64,000 nt of DNA from Populus alba (taxonomy: Eukaryota > Streptophyta > Magnoliopsida > Malpighiales > Salicaceae), in contig NC_133288.1 in the NCBI RefSeq assembly GCF_005239225.2, positions 12,468,169-12,532,168 of the forward strand, written 5' to 3'. The translations under genes and the position numbers were made by a program. Shown here one piece after another: positions 1-12,899 of the stretch (position 1 is the first letter of the stretch; every line of letters starts with the position of its first letter). A model generated the notes under the pieces. That model had not been told where the DNA came from. It made no database searches and saw nothing but the letters and a program-made list of their open reading frames with translations.

Positions 1-2600
1 TAACTCAAGCCATGATGTTTTTTTTTTTCCGCTTTAAAAACACATTGGCAATGCTTTAAGATCATTATTTAGGTTACAAAAAGAAATTGACTAGGCTCAT
101 GGTGAAGTACTAACCACCTATCTAGTTAAATAACTACAACCCTACCACTTCTTTATGCATCATTTTCTCAACTAATTGAGATGGTGCATGAAAACTCGTG
201 TAATATCTATTTGATATTGTTGTAATTATAGTAATATTGGATTGTGTTATATTGAATAATTATAAAAAACTAAGATGTGAGGCACTTTCATTGTTCAATA
301 TGTATTATGCACTCTCTCACAAATCATCGTGAATTGAAATAATTAATTTTCTCACAATTGTCCATTTTTAATCTATAAAAAGGGATAATATCAGTGTCAA
401 TTAGTTTCACTTAATGAGTGTAGTTTCACCAAGTGTTTGACCCATACATTTGGCCTATTTTTTAATGCCTAGGCATGCTGGCCAATCAAACCTACACACC
501 TAAACTCCTTTTTTTTTATTTTTCTATTTTATATTTGGCTCAAAAAATAATTGATAAAATACTATTGTGCAGTTGACAAGTTGAAGTAGCAGCTTTCGTA
601 TTATTGTTTGATTTATTAAATCCCGAAATTAAAGAATTAAAAACCATCAAGAATTTGACAGGATGCTATTGATCAACGGTTTGTCTTCGCCATTAAGAAG
701 ATTGAATATTCTAATATACCAACGAGGACATAATAAATTGTGAATAAGGTCGATAGGTGTCAAAGTGCATGTGTTAGGCAAGTTTTGACTAGGGTTTTCT
801 TCACCCTTTACGTGCTAAACATAACCTAATGTAATTAATTAGCATATTAAGGTAAGGAAGCTGACTCTTCAACTCGTGCTGCCCAGTTTCTAAGGGAATG
901 GTGTCTCCTAAAAAAATGATTAGTATAACTATGAAGAAATAATAACCCTCCTCCTTTTGTTCTCGTCATTATTGGGGGTTAAATTGAAAATATCATGAGT
1001 GGATTAGATAAAAGCAACGGTCGGGAGATGCCATTAGTTACAAATAATAGTAAATTTGATGTGGTCGGCCTTTGGCCTCCTTGCCTTTACAAGTTAATGA
1101 ATGAAGAAGATGATGTTTGGTGGTGTGTGACGTGCGGATTTCCATAATTATATGGACGAGAAAAGAAGATGTTATCAAGAGCTAAACATTTTATTTCACT
1201 CCAAATGTAATTGACTAGAGTTAATTATTTCGTGGAGAGACATGGATAAAAAAGAAGAGAGATGAAGATGAGAAAAAATTAAAATATTATTTTTAAACCT
1301 AGATATTACTACTCTTATCATTATTTTTATAGGATGGAACTTGAGTTTTTTTCCCCATACTTGCGCATAATAGGCTTTTAAAACAACTAAAGGTATCTAC
1401 TCTGAAAATAATATAAAATTTCTCTATCAAAAGCATCATTTTATGCAATCCACTTATAATCTTTTTCATCTTTATAATTCAAATAAAGAATGTAATGAGC
1501 AACCACTAAATAAATAAAGTTTGGTATTGGAGCTAGGTTTTGATTAATGCTTATGAGCAACCACTAAATAAATAAAGTTCTTGTTCCAATGCTAGACACA
1601 GGTTTAATTTATCTTGTGCCTTTAGATTTGATCAAATTAGTACATCAATATAAAAGCATAATTGATCCTTTAACCATAATTGGATGTCATACTTTCATAC
1701 CCCTTCATCCATCTTTATGTCTCGTTTTTGTTATTTTAACTAACCCTCCTTGGTTGATCAAATAACAACCAATAAATTGATGACAAGTGTCATTAAGTCT
1801 CACCACCCTAAAAATGAGCTAATTATGATATTTTTAAGAAATAAAAAAACATATTAAAAAAAAAAGCACTTGATTTTTTGAATGAATAACTCTAATCCTA
1901 ATATAATAATTGGCTTTCATCTTTTTAAAATCTCTAAAACCCTCAAAATCAATATCAAAGATGTCTCTTGTTTCTCAATCTCATCATCTAGTATGTCATC
2001 ATCAATTGAGTTGAAGGTATGCTTTGTTATTCATTAGTCACCAATATAGGATTATAATGGTCCAGGAATAAGGTGTGGATTTAATTTGAAGACACCTAGA
2101 AAGACATCATGGACCATTAATAACCTAGATGCATGCTATGTTGTCTTACCCAGATATAAATGAGACTCCCTAAAATAAAATGGGAGAATATATGTTGAAA
2201 ATTAAAGTCACCACCTAGTAATTAGAGGAAACTAGAAATTCTAAATATTAACACTAGCTTTAAAGATTCAGGTAAGGAGTTAGTTATGTTAAAGGAAAGA
2301 ATGATGTCACCCTTATTGCATTATTTTTTAAGAAAGATAACCTCATTGTGTGTTTTCTCTTAAATCTATCTTTTAATTGCCATTAAATATAATAATTATT
2401 CTATAAACTTATTTATAGTTTATTTTAATTACTTAAAAAAAATATGATGTTGGTCCCTTAGAAAAGAAGACTCATCAATTAAATTACTTTAAAAATTTTT
2501 AATGTAGGTCCTTTAAAATATAAAATCTTTGGTTAGGTTATTGGCAGACAAAAATTAGGATCAATTTTTTTTTTCTCTTTTTAGAACAAGCTTTCTCTTT
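1..2600. other. AT-rich intergenic DNA, no gene recognised
   Basis: I see no coding region, RNA gene or clear transposon protein here. The only local structure noted is a short direct repeat of about 27 bp (1495-1521 and 1553-1579, offset 58 bp) containing the string CAACCACTAAATAAATAAAG. The rest is AT-rich with homopolymer runs. Confidence 0.5.
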
Positions 2601-2639
2601 TTAATTTTCCACAATACTACTGCACTTCACTCGAACTCT

Positions 2640-3826
2640 GTTGACCAAGTTTTTTTTTTTTCTCATCGTTCACCTTTCTCTCTATGTTTCTTCTTAGAAT
2701 TCTTTCTCACACACTCTCTCTCCTTGTCTCTATATATTTCTTGGTAGGGGAAGGGATATCTATAAAAGGGAATTTATGGTTGTTGAGGGTGTCAAGAATT
2801 GAAATAGAAATGGTTGAAAATCTAAGGATTGAAAAGCTAATATTCTATGATTGAGGGTTGACTATGAGCATGTATTTGGCTTATATTTTAGGGTTGATTC
2901 AAGGGATCAAAAGATGATTTCTCGATCCAAAATCATAGTTGGTATGTTAATGAGCAAGGTTCATGCGTTTTCATGATTCTAGAGAATCAATCATGGTCTA
3001 GAATTAAAGCTAAAGATCAGGATTCAAGCTATAATCATTGGACTTAATGGGATTTTCAAAAATAAAAACAGTATCTAAACAATGTGTCGTTCCATTCAAA
3101 GTGGAATGACATGTTAATTCAGATTCTATACAACGTGTCATTTCATTTAAAATGGAATGACATGTCGTTTACAATTATAATTAAGGTTGGGTGATTATAA
3201 AAATGATATCATTACAAAGGTGTCCAAATCCAATTTAGTCCCTTAATATTGACTCCTTTTTTGTTTTAATCCTTGGTTTTTTAGATTTATAAATTAACCT
3301 AATTAAGAGATTTATCTTCAGATTTTATTTCAAATAAGCCCTTAATTAACCTAATTATGAATCCTATATCTTGACATTTTATTTAATTTGGTCCCTAGTT
3401 TCCAAAATTGTGCATTTTTAGCCAATTTAACTTTTGACTTTTATTTTCTTATTCAATTAAGTCCTTTATGGACTTTTTAATTTGGTAATTTATTTCAAAT
3501 TCATCCCCAATTCTTTAATTTTTCTAATCATAGCCAAATTAAACCCTTTTTTTCTACATTTTCTCTTCAATTGATTCCCTAATTGCAAACCAAACCATTC
3601 ATGGATTTTTAAAAAAAATTCCCTAACTCAATCCTTGGCTTGTTAAATTCAATTATTTGTCCATATTTTTCCTCAACTATATTATTTATTCCTCTCTTTT
3701 TTTTTTGTTAATCATTTATATTTTTCGGATATTTCTTGATACTCTAAATTAAACAAACTTATTAAAAAGATGTTTTCGAAATATTTATTTAGAAAATAGA
3801 GGGGGGTAAAATTTCAGGTTATTACA
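2640..3826 (-). repeat. LTR-like fragment, reverse orientation (LTR family A)
   Basis: Read on the minus strand, this begins at 3826 with TGTAATAACC, the kind of start seen in the plus-oriented copy at 39731 (TGTCATAACC). It continues with the 'AATTTGGTC...TTAATTGA' style of AT-rich text found in the other family A copies. Two near-palindromic boxes around 3088-3113 and 3137-3164 (GTCGTTCCATTC and GTCATTTCATTT types) correspond to the AAACGAC/GTCGTTT boxes in other copies. The pyrimidine-rich stretch at 2640-2720 would be the purine-rich leader. The inner end is not defined and no target duplication was identified. Confidence 0.5.
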
Positions 3827-4364
3827 CTAGGTATAAGGTTTCATGCTTGTTCAAAACCTAAAATAAAAGTTATGATTTCTTTACTTTTTGTTGATCCTTT
3901 GCTTAAGGAACAAGTTAATAAAGTGTTAGTGTATATGCATTATAGCCAATCGGTTAGTTAAATATGGCACTGACTTTGTTCATATAAAACATATTTATTA
4001 GTAATTAAACATGCTTTATCTTTAATATTTATTATGTTTGATTAATGAGTTTAGTGTAAAGATAAAGTACATAAAATAAAAATGTTTTGCAAAGAAAATT
4101 ATGAAGTTGCTAAAATTATAAAATTCTTATTACATCATAACATCATTTCTAAATATTCTTAGTTGGTGTTTTATTAAGATTTCACATTACTTAGAGTTGT
4201 TTAGACTAATATATATTATGTTATCTTCTTTATGGAAAAAAAACGGTTGTTTTTATAAGTTGAGATATGAAGGATACTTGAAATTAATATATTATTGTTT
4301 GTCAAATGACATGTAGACTGAACTAACCAATATAAGGATTGCATATAGAGATATCTATATCTAG

Positions 4365-4582
4365 AAAAGGCTCATGTGATAGTTTTATAAGTAATATTTA
4401 TACTTGAGATCACCAATTTATCTTATATAAGAAATGTTATGCATTGATCCTAACTATATGTTGTTCAAATCAAAAAGGCTCATGTGATAGTTTTATAAGT
4501 GATATTTATACTTGAGATCACCAATTTATCTTATATAAGAAATGTTATGCATTGATCCTAACTACATGTTGTTCAAATCAAA
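4365..4582. repeat. Tandem duplication, 108-bp unit, two copies
   Basis: The unit starting AAAAGGCTCATGTGATAG at 4365 recurs at 4473 with only a few differences (for example TAACTATATG versus TAACTACATG). The second copy ends near 4582. It lies beside the decayed Harbinger element and may be within it. No coding content is recognised. Confidence 0.9.
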
Positions 4583-4869
4583 GGTAACAAACAAGTATAA
4601 ATTGAGTATAACATGAATTGTATGAAGGTATTTTGAGTGATCAAGAGAGGATTCATGACGCTAAATGAATTAAGGATAGTGTTTCATTTGTTATAAAAAA
4701 AGTTATAATTGTGAAATCCTTGAACAATGTGAATTAAGATTTGAAAGAGTTTCAAATCTTATTCAAAAAATAATTACTAAGGTGTTCAGAATAAATATGA
4801 TCTGACAAAAGCAAACACACTTTATACTATAATATTTAAATCAAAATATTCTTGATGAAAGGATACTAA

Positions 4870-5292
4870 ATACACCGAGAAATAATTACTAAAAGATTAA
4901 GTAAAACAAGAAAATTGGTTATCATTCCCAATTCTTTTTTAACAGTTTTGAGATGATTGTCCACATGCTTAGGCTCGCATTATACATTGAACTTTTGATT
5001 AATTTTTGTAGCCACCTAAACAAAAGATTCTACTTTAAAGGTGGAAGAATGCTTGTTTCCTTTAAGTGTCTCCTCGGCTAATATCTCAAGTAAAATGTAA
5101 GATATAAGCTTAGACCATGTGAAGTGCTTACCCTTTCATTTTTCATTCTTCGTGGTACTCATTTCTATAAAAAAATCACAAATTGAGACAAAATAATGCC
5201 TCATCGGCTAATATCTCAAGTAGCATGTGAGACATAAGCTTAGACCATGTGAAGTGCTTACCATTGCATTTTTCATTCTTCGTGGTACTCAT
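4870..5292 (-). pseudogene. Decayed Myb/SANT-like ORF of a PIF/Harbinger transposon
   Basis: The minus strand reads MSTTKNEK, then GKHFTWSKL, an acidic LLEILA(D/E)E stretch, STFKVESFV, KINQKFNV, CEPKHVDNHLKTVKKE and GMIT. This is the layout of the Myb/SANT-like DNA-binding protein carried as the second gene of plant PIF/Harbinger elements, and of its domesticated relatives. That protein is thought to help the transposase bind element ends. In-frame stops fall after the first eight residues of the inner copy, after ESFV and after KFNV, so it is dead. The first exon-like block occurs twice: starts at 5292 and at 5162. It lies on the same strand as the DDE transposase, about 230 bp downstream of that gene's stop. 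Confidence 0.75.
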
Positions 5293-5305
5293 TTCTACAA
5301 AAAAA
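5071..5305 (-). repeat. Partial tandem duplication (130-bp unit) of the SANT ORF start
   Basis: The block at 5071-5200 recurs at 5201-5305, offset 130 bp and nearly identical over about 105 bp (CGGCTAATATCTCAAG, then AAGCTTAGACCATGTGAAG). Each copy encodes an MSTTKNEK...FTWSKL start on the minus strand. One copy has a stop after the eighth residue. The other reads into unrelated sequence. Confidence 0.9.
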
Positions 5306-5526
5306 AAATCACAAATAAAAAAAAATAGAATTAATATTTAAAAAAAAACATGAAATACATGAGAAATTATAATAAAGTCAATAAGCAATCCAAATATATA
5401 ACAAAGTTAATACAAACTCAAGAAAAACATAATAAAAACAAACACATATAATTAATACTCAATTACTAGTTTCTTTGAATGTTATAAATCATTCTACATG
5501 GTTGATGCAATTATTTCTCTTTTTTG

Positions 5527-6776
5527 TTATCCAATCCTTATTCTCCTCCCTCTCTTCTCATTGCTTAAGTTGATTGTTCTTCTAATTGGTTCACTTTCTA
5601 AACATATTTCTTTCATAAAAAAGTCATAAGAATCCACTTTCATTATGTGATTATGAATAACACAACATACAAGCACAACATTCATTTATATTTCATAAGA
5701 CCAAAAAGGTTTTCCATAAATTGATTTAAAACAACTCTTCAAAATACCAAGCCCTCGCTCAATAACAGTTCTCAATAAAAAGTGTCGAAGATTAAATAGC
5801 TTCTTTTTATTTTCTGGTGAATGTTTTGTAAACTCATTCAAGTGGTATCAAACTCCACAAAAAGGAGAAATGATTCCTTTTCGAATACCGTAACCAGCAT
5901 CACCAAGATAATATTTTTCTACAAATAAAAAATAAAACCTATTACTATCTTTATCTAATTAGACAATTTGTTTGTTTATTGCATATAATAAATATTTAAT
6001 TTATACCTTCTAGAACTTTTAGACCACTAGGTCTTGATAATAAATCGCCCAAAACCCGAGAATCATGTGCACTTCCTTCTCATCCAGCTAAAACGTATAT
6101 AAACTTCAAATTAAAAGTTATAGTTGCTAAAATATTTTATGGTATTCCCTCTTTTCTACCTCGAAACTTTTCTTGAATTTCAATAGGAACATGGGTAGCA
6201 TCAATTGCTCCCACACAATCCTATATAAATATGAAAAAATAATTTATAACCTTTTTTTTATAGATGTAATTAATTAATATATACAAATATTGGTATTGTT
6301 CTCATACGTTAAAATAAGGATAGAATCTACGATTATTCATTATCTCTGCAGAAACTGTACTCATGGGTCTTTAATAAGGTGTTTTGTATAATTTAAGAAT
6401 TGATTTTAATACATATCTAAAGCAACGATATATGGTTTCAACAGACATATAGTATATATATAACACTAATAAAATGAAATCTTTGGTTTCGGCCTGTAAT
6501 TTGTAAGAAGACAATTACTTGCTTCCTAATAGATACATTTTGAGTTAATCATAATAGGTCACAACTTGTGAGAACATCACACAAATTATATAATACAATT
6601 GGTTTCATACGAATTTGTTCGATGTAATGTCTATCACCTAAATTCAAAATGCTATCAGTATAGAATTCTCGTTGAGAAATTACATTTATACGTGATTATC
6701 TTGGTATATAAATTATTTTTCTTTCTTGTTCAATAATATATAACCCTGCAGCTATAACAATTACAACTACTCTCAT
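5527..6776 (-). pseudogene. Decayed PIF/Harbinger (HARBI1/ALP1-like) DDE transposase
   Basis: On the minus strand, from a possible start at 6776, the frame holds an N-terminal helical region (RMKPIVLYNLCDVL type). After it come the catalytic blocks: CVGAIDATHVPI (first Asp), FIYVLAG-stop-EGSAHDSRVL, YLGDAGYGIRKG (second Asp) and LRHFLLRTVIERGLGIL (Glu), ending near RRIRIG. These are hallmarks of the Harbinger DDE_Tnp_4 superfamily, which cuts and pastes at 3-bp TTA/TAA targets. Two introns with GT...AG ends fit the frame: 6221-6307 and 5919-6006. From the first Asp block onward the frame holds without frameshifts but carries four stops. One is a Trp-to-stop in the VLAGW motif and another follows FCGV. 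The N-terminal part has further stops and one apparent frameshift. All three catalytic acids survive, so loss was by nonsense mutation. Not functional as it stands. Confidence 0.9.
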
Positions 6777-6983
6777 ATATGTTGTATGAATAATCTTATT
6801 ATTCATAATAAGAAAGTGAAGTTTTCTGACAACAGAACCTAAAAGTTTTAGGGAAATAAACATTCAAAAAGCAGATCAAATACTTACGCAAGCAATATAA
6901 GAAATTATAATCAAACCGACACACATTATAAATTAAAAAGTTAGAAATAAAAGGAGATGACAATGTATCATAATTATTGCAAT

Positions 6984-7015
6984 GATATTTGATTCTATAA
7001 ACAAACAAGGCCTTA
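6984..7015. mobile_element. Candidate terminal inverted repeat end and TTA target site of the Harbinger element
   Basis: Reading outward, the plus strand ends AAACAAACAAGGCC at 7012, followed by TTA. The inward reading GGCCTTGTTTGTTT is a typical Harbinger terminus and resembles the right end of the MITE at 28391 (GGCCGTGTTTGATT). It lies 236 bp upstream of the transposase start, as expected. I could not find the matching left end, so this is a candidate only. Confidence 0.5.
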
Positions 7016-8178
7016 AAGTGGATTACTAGTTTGGCAGTAGATACTGAATGGTCAAGTTGGTGGTAAAGTTTGGCAGTAGTTGGTGTGCACACATATGCAA
7101 ACAACATGGCTCAATACCATAATATGGTAAGAGTTCTCAATCCTTATATTTTATGGTTTGAAAATATAATTTTCTTGGAAAATTCATTCAATCTATTTAC
7201 AGTTTCATAGTAACAAATTGTTTGTGCCCTTACTTGTTATCATTTATTGGTATAGACCGAGATTAGTTTACTAGGAAGGGTGTCTCATTCAAACATTATA
7301 AAGCTTTTGGGTTTTTTTATCTTGAAAATGAAGAGAAGATCCATGTCTATGAATACATGTAAAAAAAGAGCTTTCAGACTACCAAATATTTTATGTAGAC
7401 TACCATTTATTTTCCAGTAAAGAGAAATCAATTATTCTTAATTTGGAGTTATTTATTGCAATATTAATCTCAACATTGTATAACTTTATTTTTTTCTCCT
7501 AACATGCATGTTTCTCCTGGTACATAGAAACCTAATCGAGTATTGTCATGGAAAATTAGGCTTAAAATTGCGATAGAAATTATTGAAGGGTTGTTTTACT
7601 TGCATTCATTAGAGCACCCAATAATTTTCAAATATATGAAGAGTCTATCGCATAAATAATTCCAAACAATAGCATTTGAGATTTATAAAAGCAAAGACCA
7701 TTCCATTTCTTATAAGCATCTAAGATTGAATTAACAAGAAAATTAAGCAAGATCCTGTACCAAACAAAGGGTGGGAAATGTTATGTTTTTTTTCCCCCAA
7801 AAATCAAACAAAAACATGAAAAACATAGCAAATTAACAAGATCACAAGATTTATGCCACAATCACAACTACAAATCCAAACAAAGAAGAGGAAAACAAAA
7901 GACAGATAATAGAGAGACTTTTGAGGAAAAGGGTTATCAGAAATAAGATGATGTAATGCTTCAATGGAGATTGTTACATATAATAGAGCATAAAAAATAA
8001 ATTATTATGATGATTTTTTGTTTCTGGTAAAGAGATTTAAGAGAGAGAGATTTGCAACAACCACGTAAAAGTATTTTTTTATAGAGATTTTCAATAAAAC
8101 TATTTGAGACAGAGAAAGAGGGAGAGATTATGTTCCAATATTCCTGAGTTAAAATGAGATGTTTTTTTTGTAAAGAAA
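7016..8178. other. Intergenic DNA, no gene recognised
   Basis: AT-rich sequence between the Harbinger end and a MITE hairpin. No domain or repeat is recognised. The short minus-strand frames here encode low-complexity peptides with no family resemblance. Confidence 0.5.
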
Positions 8179-8350
8179 GGAAAGTGTTTTTCAAGGATAA
8201 GAAAAGAAAAACACTTTCCAGGCATTAAAGTTTAACTTTTTCTTTAATTAAAATTTAGTTTTCTTTGACTAATTTTTTATAAATTTACTACACATAGAAA
8301 AGTGAGAAAAATAGTTTACAGGAAAGTGTTTTTCTTAAAACAAACAAGAT
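8179..8350. mobile_element. MITE fragment with GGAAAGTG hairpin (same type as 27465-28391)
   Basis: An inverted repeat with 14-bp perfect arms (GGAAAGTGTTTTTC at 8179-8192 and its complement at 8206-8219) is followed by sequence ending CAGGAAAGTG...AAAACAAACAAG near 8350. This matches the right half of the MITE at 28220-28391: palindrome, TTTGAC-type spacer, AGGAAAGTG, then an AAACA(A/C)-rich end. The left end is missing or unrecognised. Confidence 0.6.
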
Positions 8351-8520
8351 TCTAGTTAATATAGAAATTTTTTATGAAAAAAGAATTGTAATAAACTAGT
8401 TTATTACCATCCTTGTTTAAATAGAATATTAAATTTCTTATTAGATTAGAATTTTTTTTGAATAATTTAATTTCTTTATTAGCTAGGATTTGACACCTAT
8501 CTTTGTAATCTTAAGCAGAG

Positions 8521-10333
8521 CACCGGTCTAGAGTTCTCATCCAGCAACAGACAGCAGCAGCAGCCTTGAGCGGTAGTAGCTGCACTTCCTCTCCTCTATT
8601 TCAGCCGTGGACAACAGCAGCGCAGTTTCTCTCCTCCGCACTGTGAGCAGTTCTTCAGCAACAGCAGTAGTGGTTGTCCTCCCAGTTGCAGCAGCACCAG
8701 AGTTTTCTGTTCCTCTCGGTCACGACAGCAGCAAACTCCAGTTGCTTCTCTGCTGTTCAAGGCCAGCAACGTGAGCAGCAGCAGCAGTCTCTCTACAGTG
8801 GCTAAGCAACGTCCACTCCCTATCCTTCTCTTTTCACAGCAGCTTCGTTTTTCTTGTTCCAACCGAGAGATTCCAGTAGCCAGCAGCACTGTGAACAGCA
8901 GCAGAAGAATCAATCGAAAGTAGCAGGCCGTGAGCAGGAGTTCTAAGCTTCAGCAGGCCAGCAACCTCCGCCGTGGTTTTCCACCAACAGCCACCCCACA
9001 CCAGCAACTTTCCCTTCATACCGTGAGCAGCAGCCTTCAATCCATTCCCAACCATTTCGATAACTCAGACGCAGGTAAGTTTCTCTTCCAGCCTTCACGT
9101 TAAAGAGTTATGTCCAGTAAATGTTTCATTCTTGCTGTAGTAATGGGTTGGTGAAGATAGGTTAATCTTGGGACCTGGCTTAATAAGTTTCATGGCTGAT
9201 GATTTTGCTAAAGCCACTTTCCATGGGCTTAAATATGTGTGATATGGGCTTATGAATGTTTTGTTTGGACTTAGATCTTAGCATAAGTTTTGGGCTTGGT
9301 TTATGTTGGTTTTGGTTTCAGCTAGAAAGCATACCTCATGTGGTTGGGCTAAGCTTATGAAGAGCCTTAAGGCCAAGTTAGGCTTGATAAAAATTTTGTA
9401 AAAAAAAAGAAGCAATTTTTGGGTTGCGTAAGGTTTATTTAGCAAATACATTCCAAGAAAAATTTCAAGCCTTGTATTTTTATTTTTTATAGTGTTTTGC
9501 CAAACACGGCTTCAGCTATCTTTTAATAAATTTTCAAAGTTTTGGAGAAATAATTTTACAATTAATTTTGTGTTCCTCACCTTTTTTACCTTGTATTTAA
9601 TATTTGGAATTGTGACCTCCAAATGAGATGTTTTTCTAGTATTAAATAAATTAGTTTCCTTCTACAAAACAACAAAAACTTTTATTCAAAAAGTCAATTT
9701 TTATTTTTATTTTTCATATAGGGCCAAGTCTCTCAATTTTTTTTTTTTTTTTTTACATATTTTAGCATATTAAAAAATCACAAAAATAATCTTTTTATTT
9801 TTTACATGTATTTTTAGATTTAGTAACTAATTTATTAAAGTCATGAGAACTTGGCCTACATTTCAAAAATACCAAAAATATTATTTTATTTGTTCCAATA
9901 TCAAGGATTACAAACTTTTACATAAGATATGTTCTTGATATTAAAAGAAAAAATACAAAAATATGTTTCGACTTTAGAATGGATAGGTTTTAACCTGATA
10001 AGATAAGAAACTTCTTATTGAAGAAGACTTTTCTTAAACCTTAGACATACCAACAACTAGAAAACACATCAATAGCTTAATTTATATCAGTCAAACAAAA
10101 AATACAACTTACTATAGGTAAGGTGTGCTAGGGATAATACGTTCTCTCTATATACAACCAGTCCATTTATCCAAACTGTGAACCCAATTATGGTTCCTAG
10201 TGATAAAAAATACTAAGTGACGACTCCATCCTTTTTTTACCGATAAGAAACAAGAATTTCTTGTTCTTTTTCTTATCACCAAAGAGACCTCGATCCGGGA
10301 AGATGATTGACGCGACACCGCATATGTGCGACA
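8521..10333 (+). mobile_element. LTR of family A, 5'-truncated (copy 1)
   Basis: A GC-richer, CAG-repeat-rich leader (8521-9074) ends in a good splice donor, GCAG|GTAAGT at 9075. The 3' module at about 9780-10333 aligns with copies 2 and 3. Shared parts are TTTATTAAAGTCATGAGA, a 'GATATTAAAA' block, CTGATAAGATAAGAA, an 'ACAACTTAC...TAGGTAAGG' block, 'CAACCAGTC' and a block ending GTGACGACTCC (GGTGGCGACTCC in copy 2). It ends at GCGACA (10333), like copy 3. No TATA box or TGTCAT start is visible, so the U3 part is missing. Frames in the leader are CAG-repeat artefacts. This copy alone does not show which superfamily it belongs to. Confidence 0.7.
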
Positions 10334-10423
10334 ATAACAGGACTAAATGGTTGGCCATATGTAAAGATGATGGATTAAAGGCTTGTTGTCAGATAAATAT
10401 TCAAAATGGGATCTTGATTATAC

Positions 10424-10759
10424 ATGTTTAATACAAACTTTTTGATTAAATATAAATGTTTATTTATGTTAATGTATATTATGTTTCAAGTACGTCACAT
10501 ACCATACATTAGCAATAGATTATTTGTTTGCATTTATAGATTAAGCATCTACCTTGTATGTAAATGTCTTAAAAAACTCATTTTGGTTGTAATGTTTAAT
10601 ACAAACTTTTTGATTAAATATAAATGTTTATTTATGTTAATGTATATTATGTTTCAGGTACGTCGCATGCTATACATGAGTAATAGATTATTTGTTTGCA
10701 TTTATAGATTAAGTATCTACCTTGTATGTAAATGTCTTAAAAATCTTATTTTGGTTGTA
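10424..10759. repeat. Tandem duplication, 168-bp unit, two copies
   Basis: The unit starting ATGTTTAATACAAAC at 10424 recurs at 10592 and is about 95% identical by eye. Because 168 is a multiple of three, a 112-codon open frame spans both units, encoding a repetitive hydrophobic peptide. I regard that frame as a by-product of the duplication, not a gene. Confidence 0.9.
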
Positions 10760-12880
10760 TAACAAATAATGTAACTAAATGAATATCTAATTTGAAACTA
10801 GATTTATCATGCATGTAATTTTAAATTAATAATTACTTTTATTATGTGTATTGAAATTGTAATGTGTGTGTGTGTGTGTGTGTATGGAATGAAGGGGTAA
10901 GCTTAAGGCTACCTTATATGTTGAAATTGATGTGGTGATCCAAGATGGCTGGATCTAATGTATATGAAGAGTTGATGTATCAATTGCAGGATGTGAGATT
11001 TTTGGGAGGCTTCTTTTCATGGGAAAACTCTACTGAAATTTTGTTAAAATTATTTCTAACGTAAAAGGACTGCATGAAATTAATCAAATGAAAAAAGTTA
11101 TTGAATAACCAATGAAAGACAAATCTTTATATTTTTCATGCAAAGTATTTTTATGAAATGTACAACTTGGTTGAACAATTTGGGGTTGTTAAATAAAAAG
11201 TGTATACTTGTTTATATTCTTATAAATAGAATACCATACCTTATATTTATTAGTTGTTTTTTTATAGAACATACAATATAGAAAAACTTCTAAAAATATA
11301 AAAGGAAAGAGTTAGCACTCAAAAGCATAACAATCTCTCTTCTAAAAGTGTAATAGAATTTTTCTCATTAGTGGTTCATATAGATTACTATTTTGCAACA
11401 ATCTAGCCTTGAAAAAGTTGACCAAATCATAGAAAGAAGATCTAATCTTCAAGCAATCTTGCTCAAACCCTAAATGACCTTATATTATCAAACAAGAACC
11501 TTGAAACTCCTGATAAAATTTAAAATTATCATTTCTATTGTGTCGAAGAGTTTGGAAAACCTAACAAAAAAATATTTCTTAAATTAAATAGATGTGAGAG
11601 AGAGCTGTTTGAAACTATTTTTCAATTAGAACTCGAGAAAAACATGTTGGAAGAAGAGTTAAATCTTTTGATCTTTTAACTATTGAAATTCAATGTCAAT
11701 AAGAAGAAAAAATAATTGATGACTAAAATAGAAGAAGAGGAACTACTTGGGATTAATGTTTATCATGTCAAGTTTTATTTTGTTGTTATTTTAATGAATG
11801 AACAATGAGATCGGGATATAACACATTTTAGTCATGAATGAAAAAGGTGGTTTCTAAATTTTAATTTGAGTATTTTATTATGATTTGCAATAAATTATTT
11901 AATCAACTACATTAAAAAAAAGGCAATAATTTTTTTTGATAAAATTAATATCCATTATATAATTTAAAATCAAAATCTAGAATTCAAAATGAAATAATAT
12001 GAAGGTGAACAATATAAGAATTAGTATACCAATAGAAAGTAATCTCCAATGTTAATTTCAATCACTCACAACATCAAAATTAGTAATTAATTTTATTTTC
12101 AAATATAAAGTCATATTTTCTACAAGTATATTGTTTTTCTTTAATTGATCTATTGAAAAACAATTATGGCTACGCCATTAAGCCAAACAAATTGTTTTTC
12201 TACTTCAAAGTAAAATGCAACATTTCTTTATTTTCCAAGGGCAAGGATATGCATGTTGTTGTTGGACTCCTTATATACTCTCTTGGGTTTCACATTCTTT
12301 ATGCATGTAAGTTTTATTTCAAGGTAATGTCTTAGTGGACGTCTAATTTGTATCACATAATGTATAAAAGAATCATTAGTTTAATTTTTAAATATTATAA
12401 TATACACTCAATGTTTATAAGCATGCTTTCTAATTTTAGATAGATGTTACGTACATTTAAGTATAATAGGACTTTTATTTTTATTTAGCTCCGGTCACTC
12501 CTCCTTAATTGGTTGGAATATCCATTCCTATTTATAAAAGGTGGAGATGGTGTTTGAGATTTCTTTCACGCTCGAATCTTAGCTTTTGATTTGCTTGGAA
12601 TGGATCACAAATATTGGTAACAAGCCAACAACTTGGTACTATAAAACCAAGTTGTTAAGGTTTATTGGGTCAGTCTCTATAGACTAGCGTTGTAGAAACT
12701 CTATGGGCAACCATTTGGTGGGAATCATATAGAGGTGTGGTACAATGTCAGGGTGTGAAGGAGGTGTGTTTGTTGTCTTGTTTGGCAAGGCTATATGAGA
12801 AGAAAAAACTGTAGCAAAGTGGCCTCAAAAGCAAGCATCTTCGGGATTTTTAAAGGAAGATGATGAATAGTGCCAAACAA
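10760..12880. other. AT-rich intergenic DNA with a (GT)n microsatellite
   Basis: A (TG)n tract lies at about 10863-10882. A TATA-like TTTATAAAAGG stands near 12530, followed by a moderately GC-rich stretch to 12880, possibly retroelement leader sequence. No protein domain was recognised. Confidence 0.45.
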
Positions 12881-12899
12881 CATGTCATTTGGCCTTTAT

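Noticed and set aside
6799..7107. 102-codon minus-strand open frame
   Set aside because: It spans the candidate Harbinger terminus and upstream region. The product is low complexity and unlike any family, and the real transposase frame begins at 6776.
8596..9055. Two minus-strand open frames rich in Leu/Cys and Gly/Leu
   Set aside because: They are the complement of the CAG-rich LTR leader. Repeat composition keeps the frames open.
10424..10762. 112-codon plus-strand frame with an internal repeat
   Set aside because: It is created by a 168-bp tandem duplication of non-coding DNA. The peptide has no known domain.
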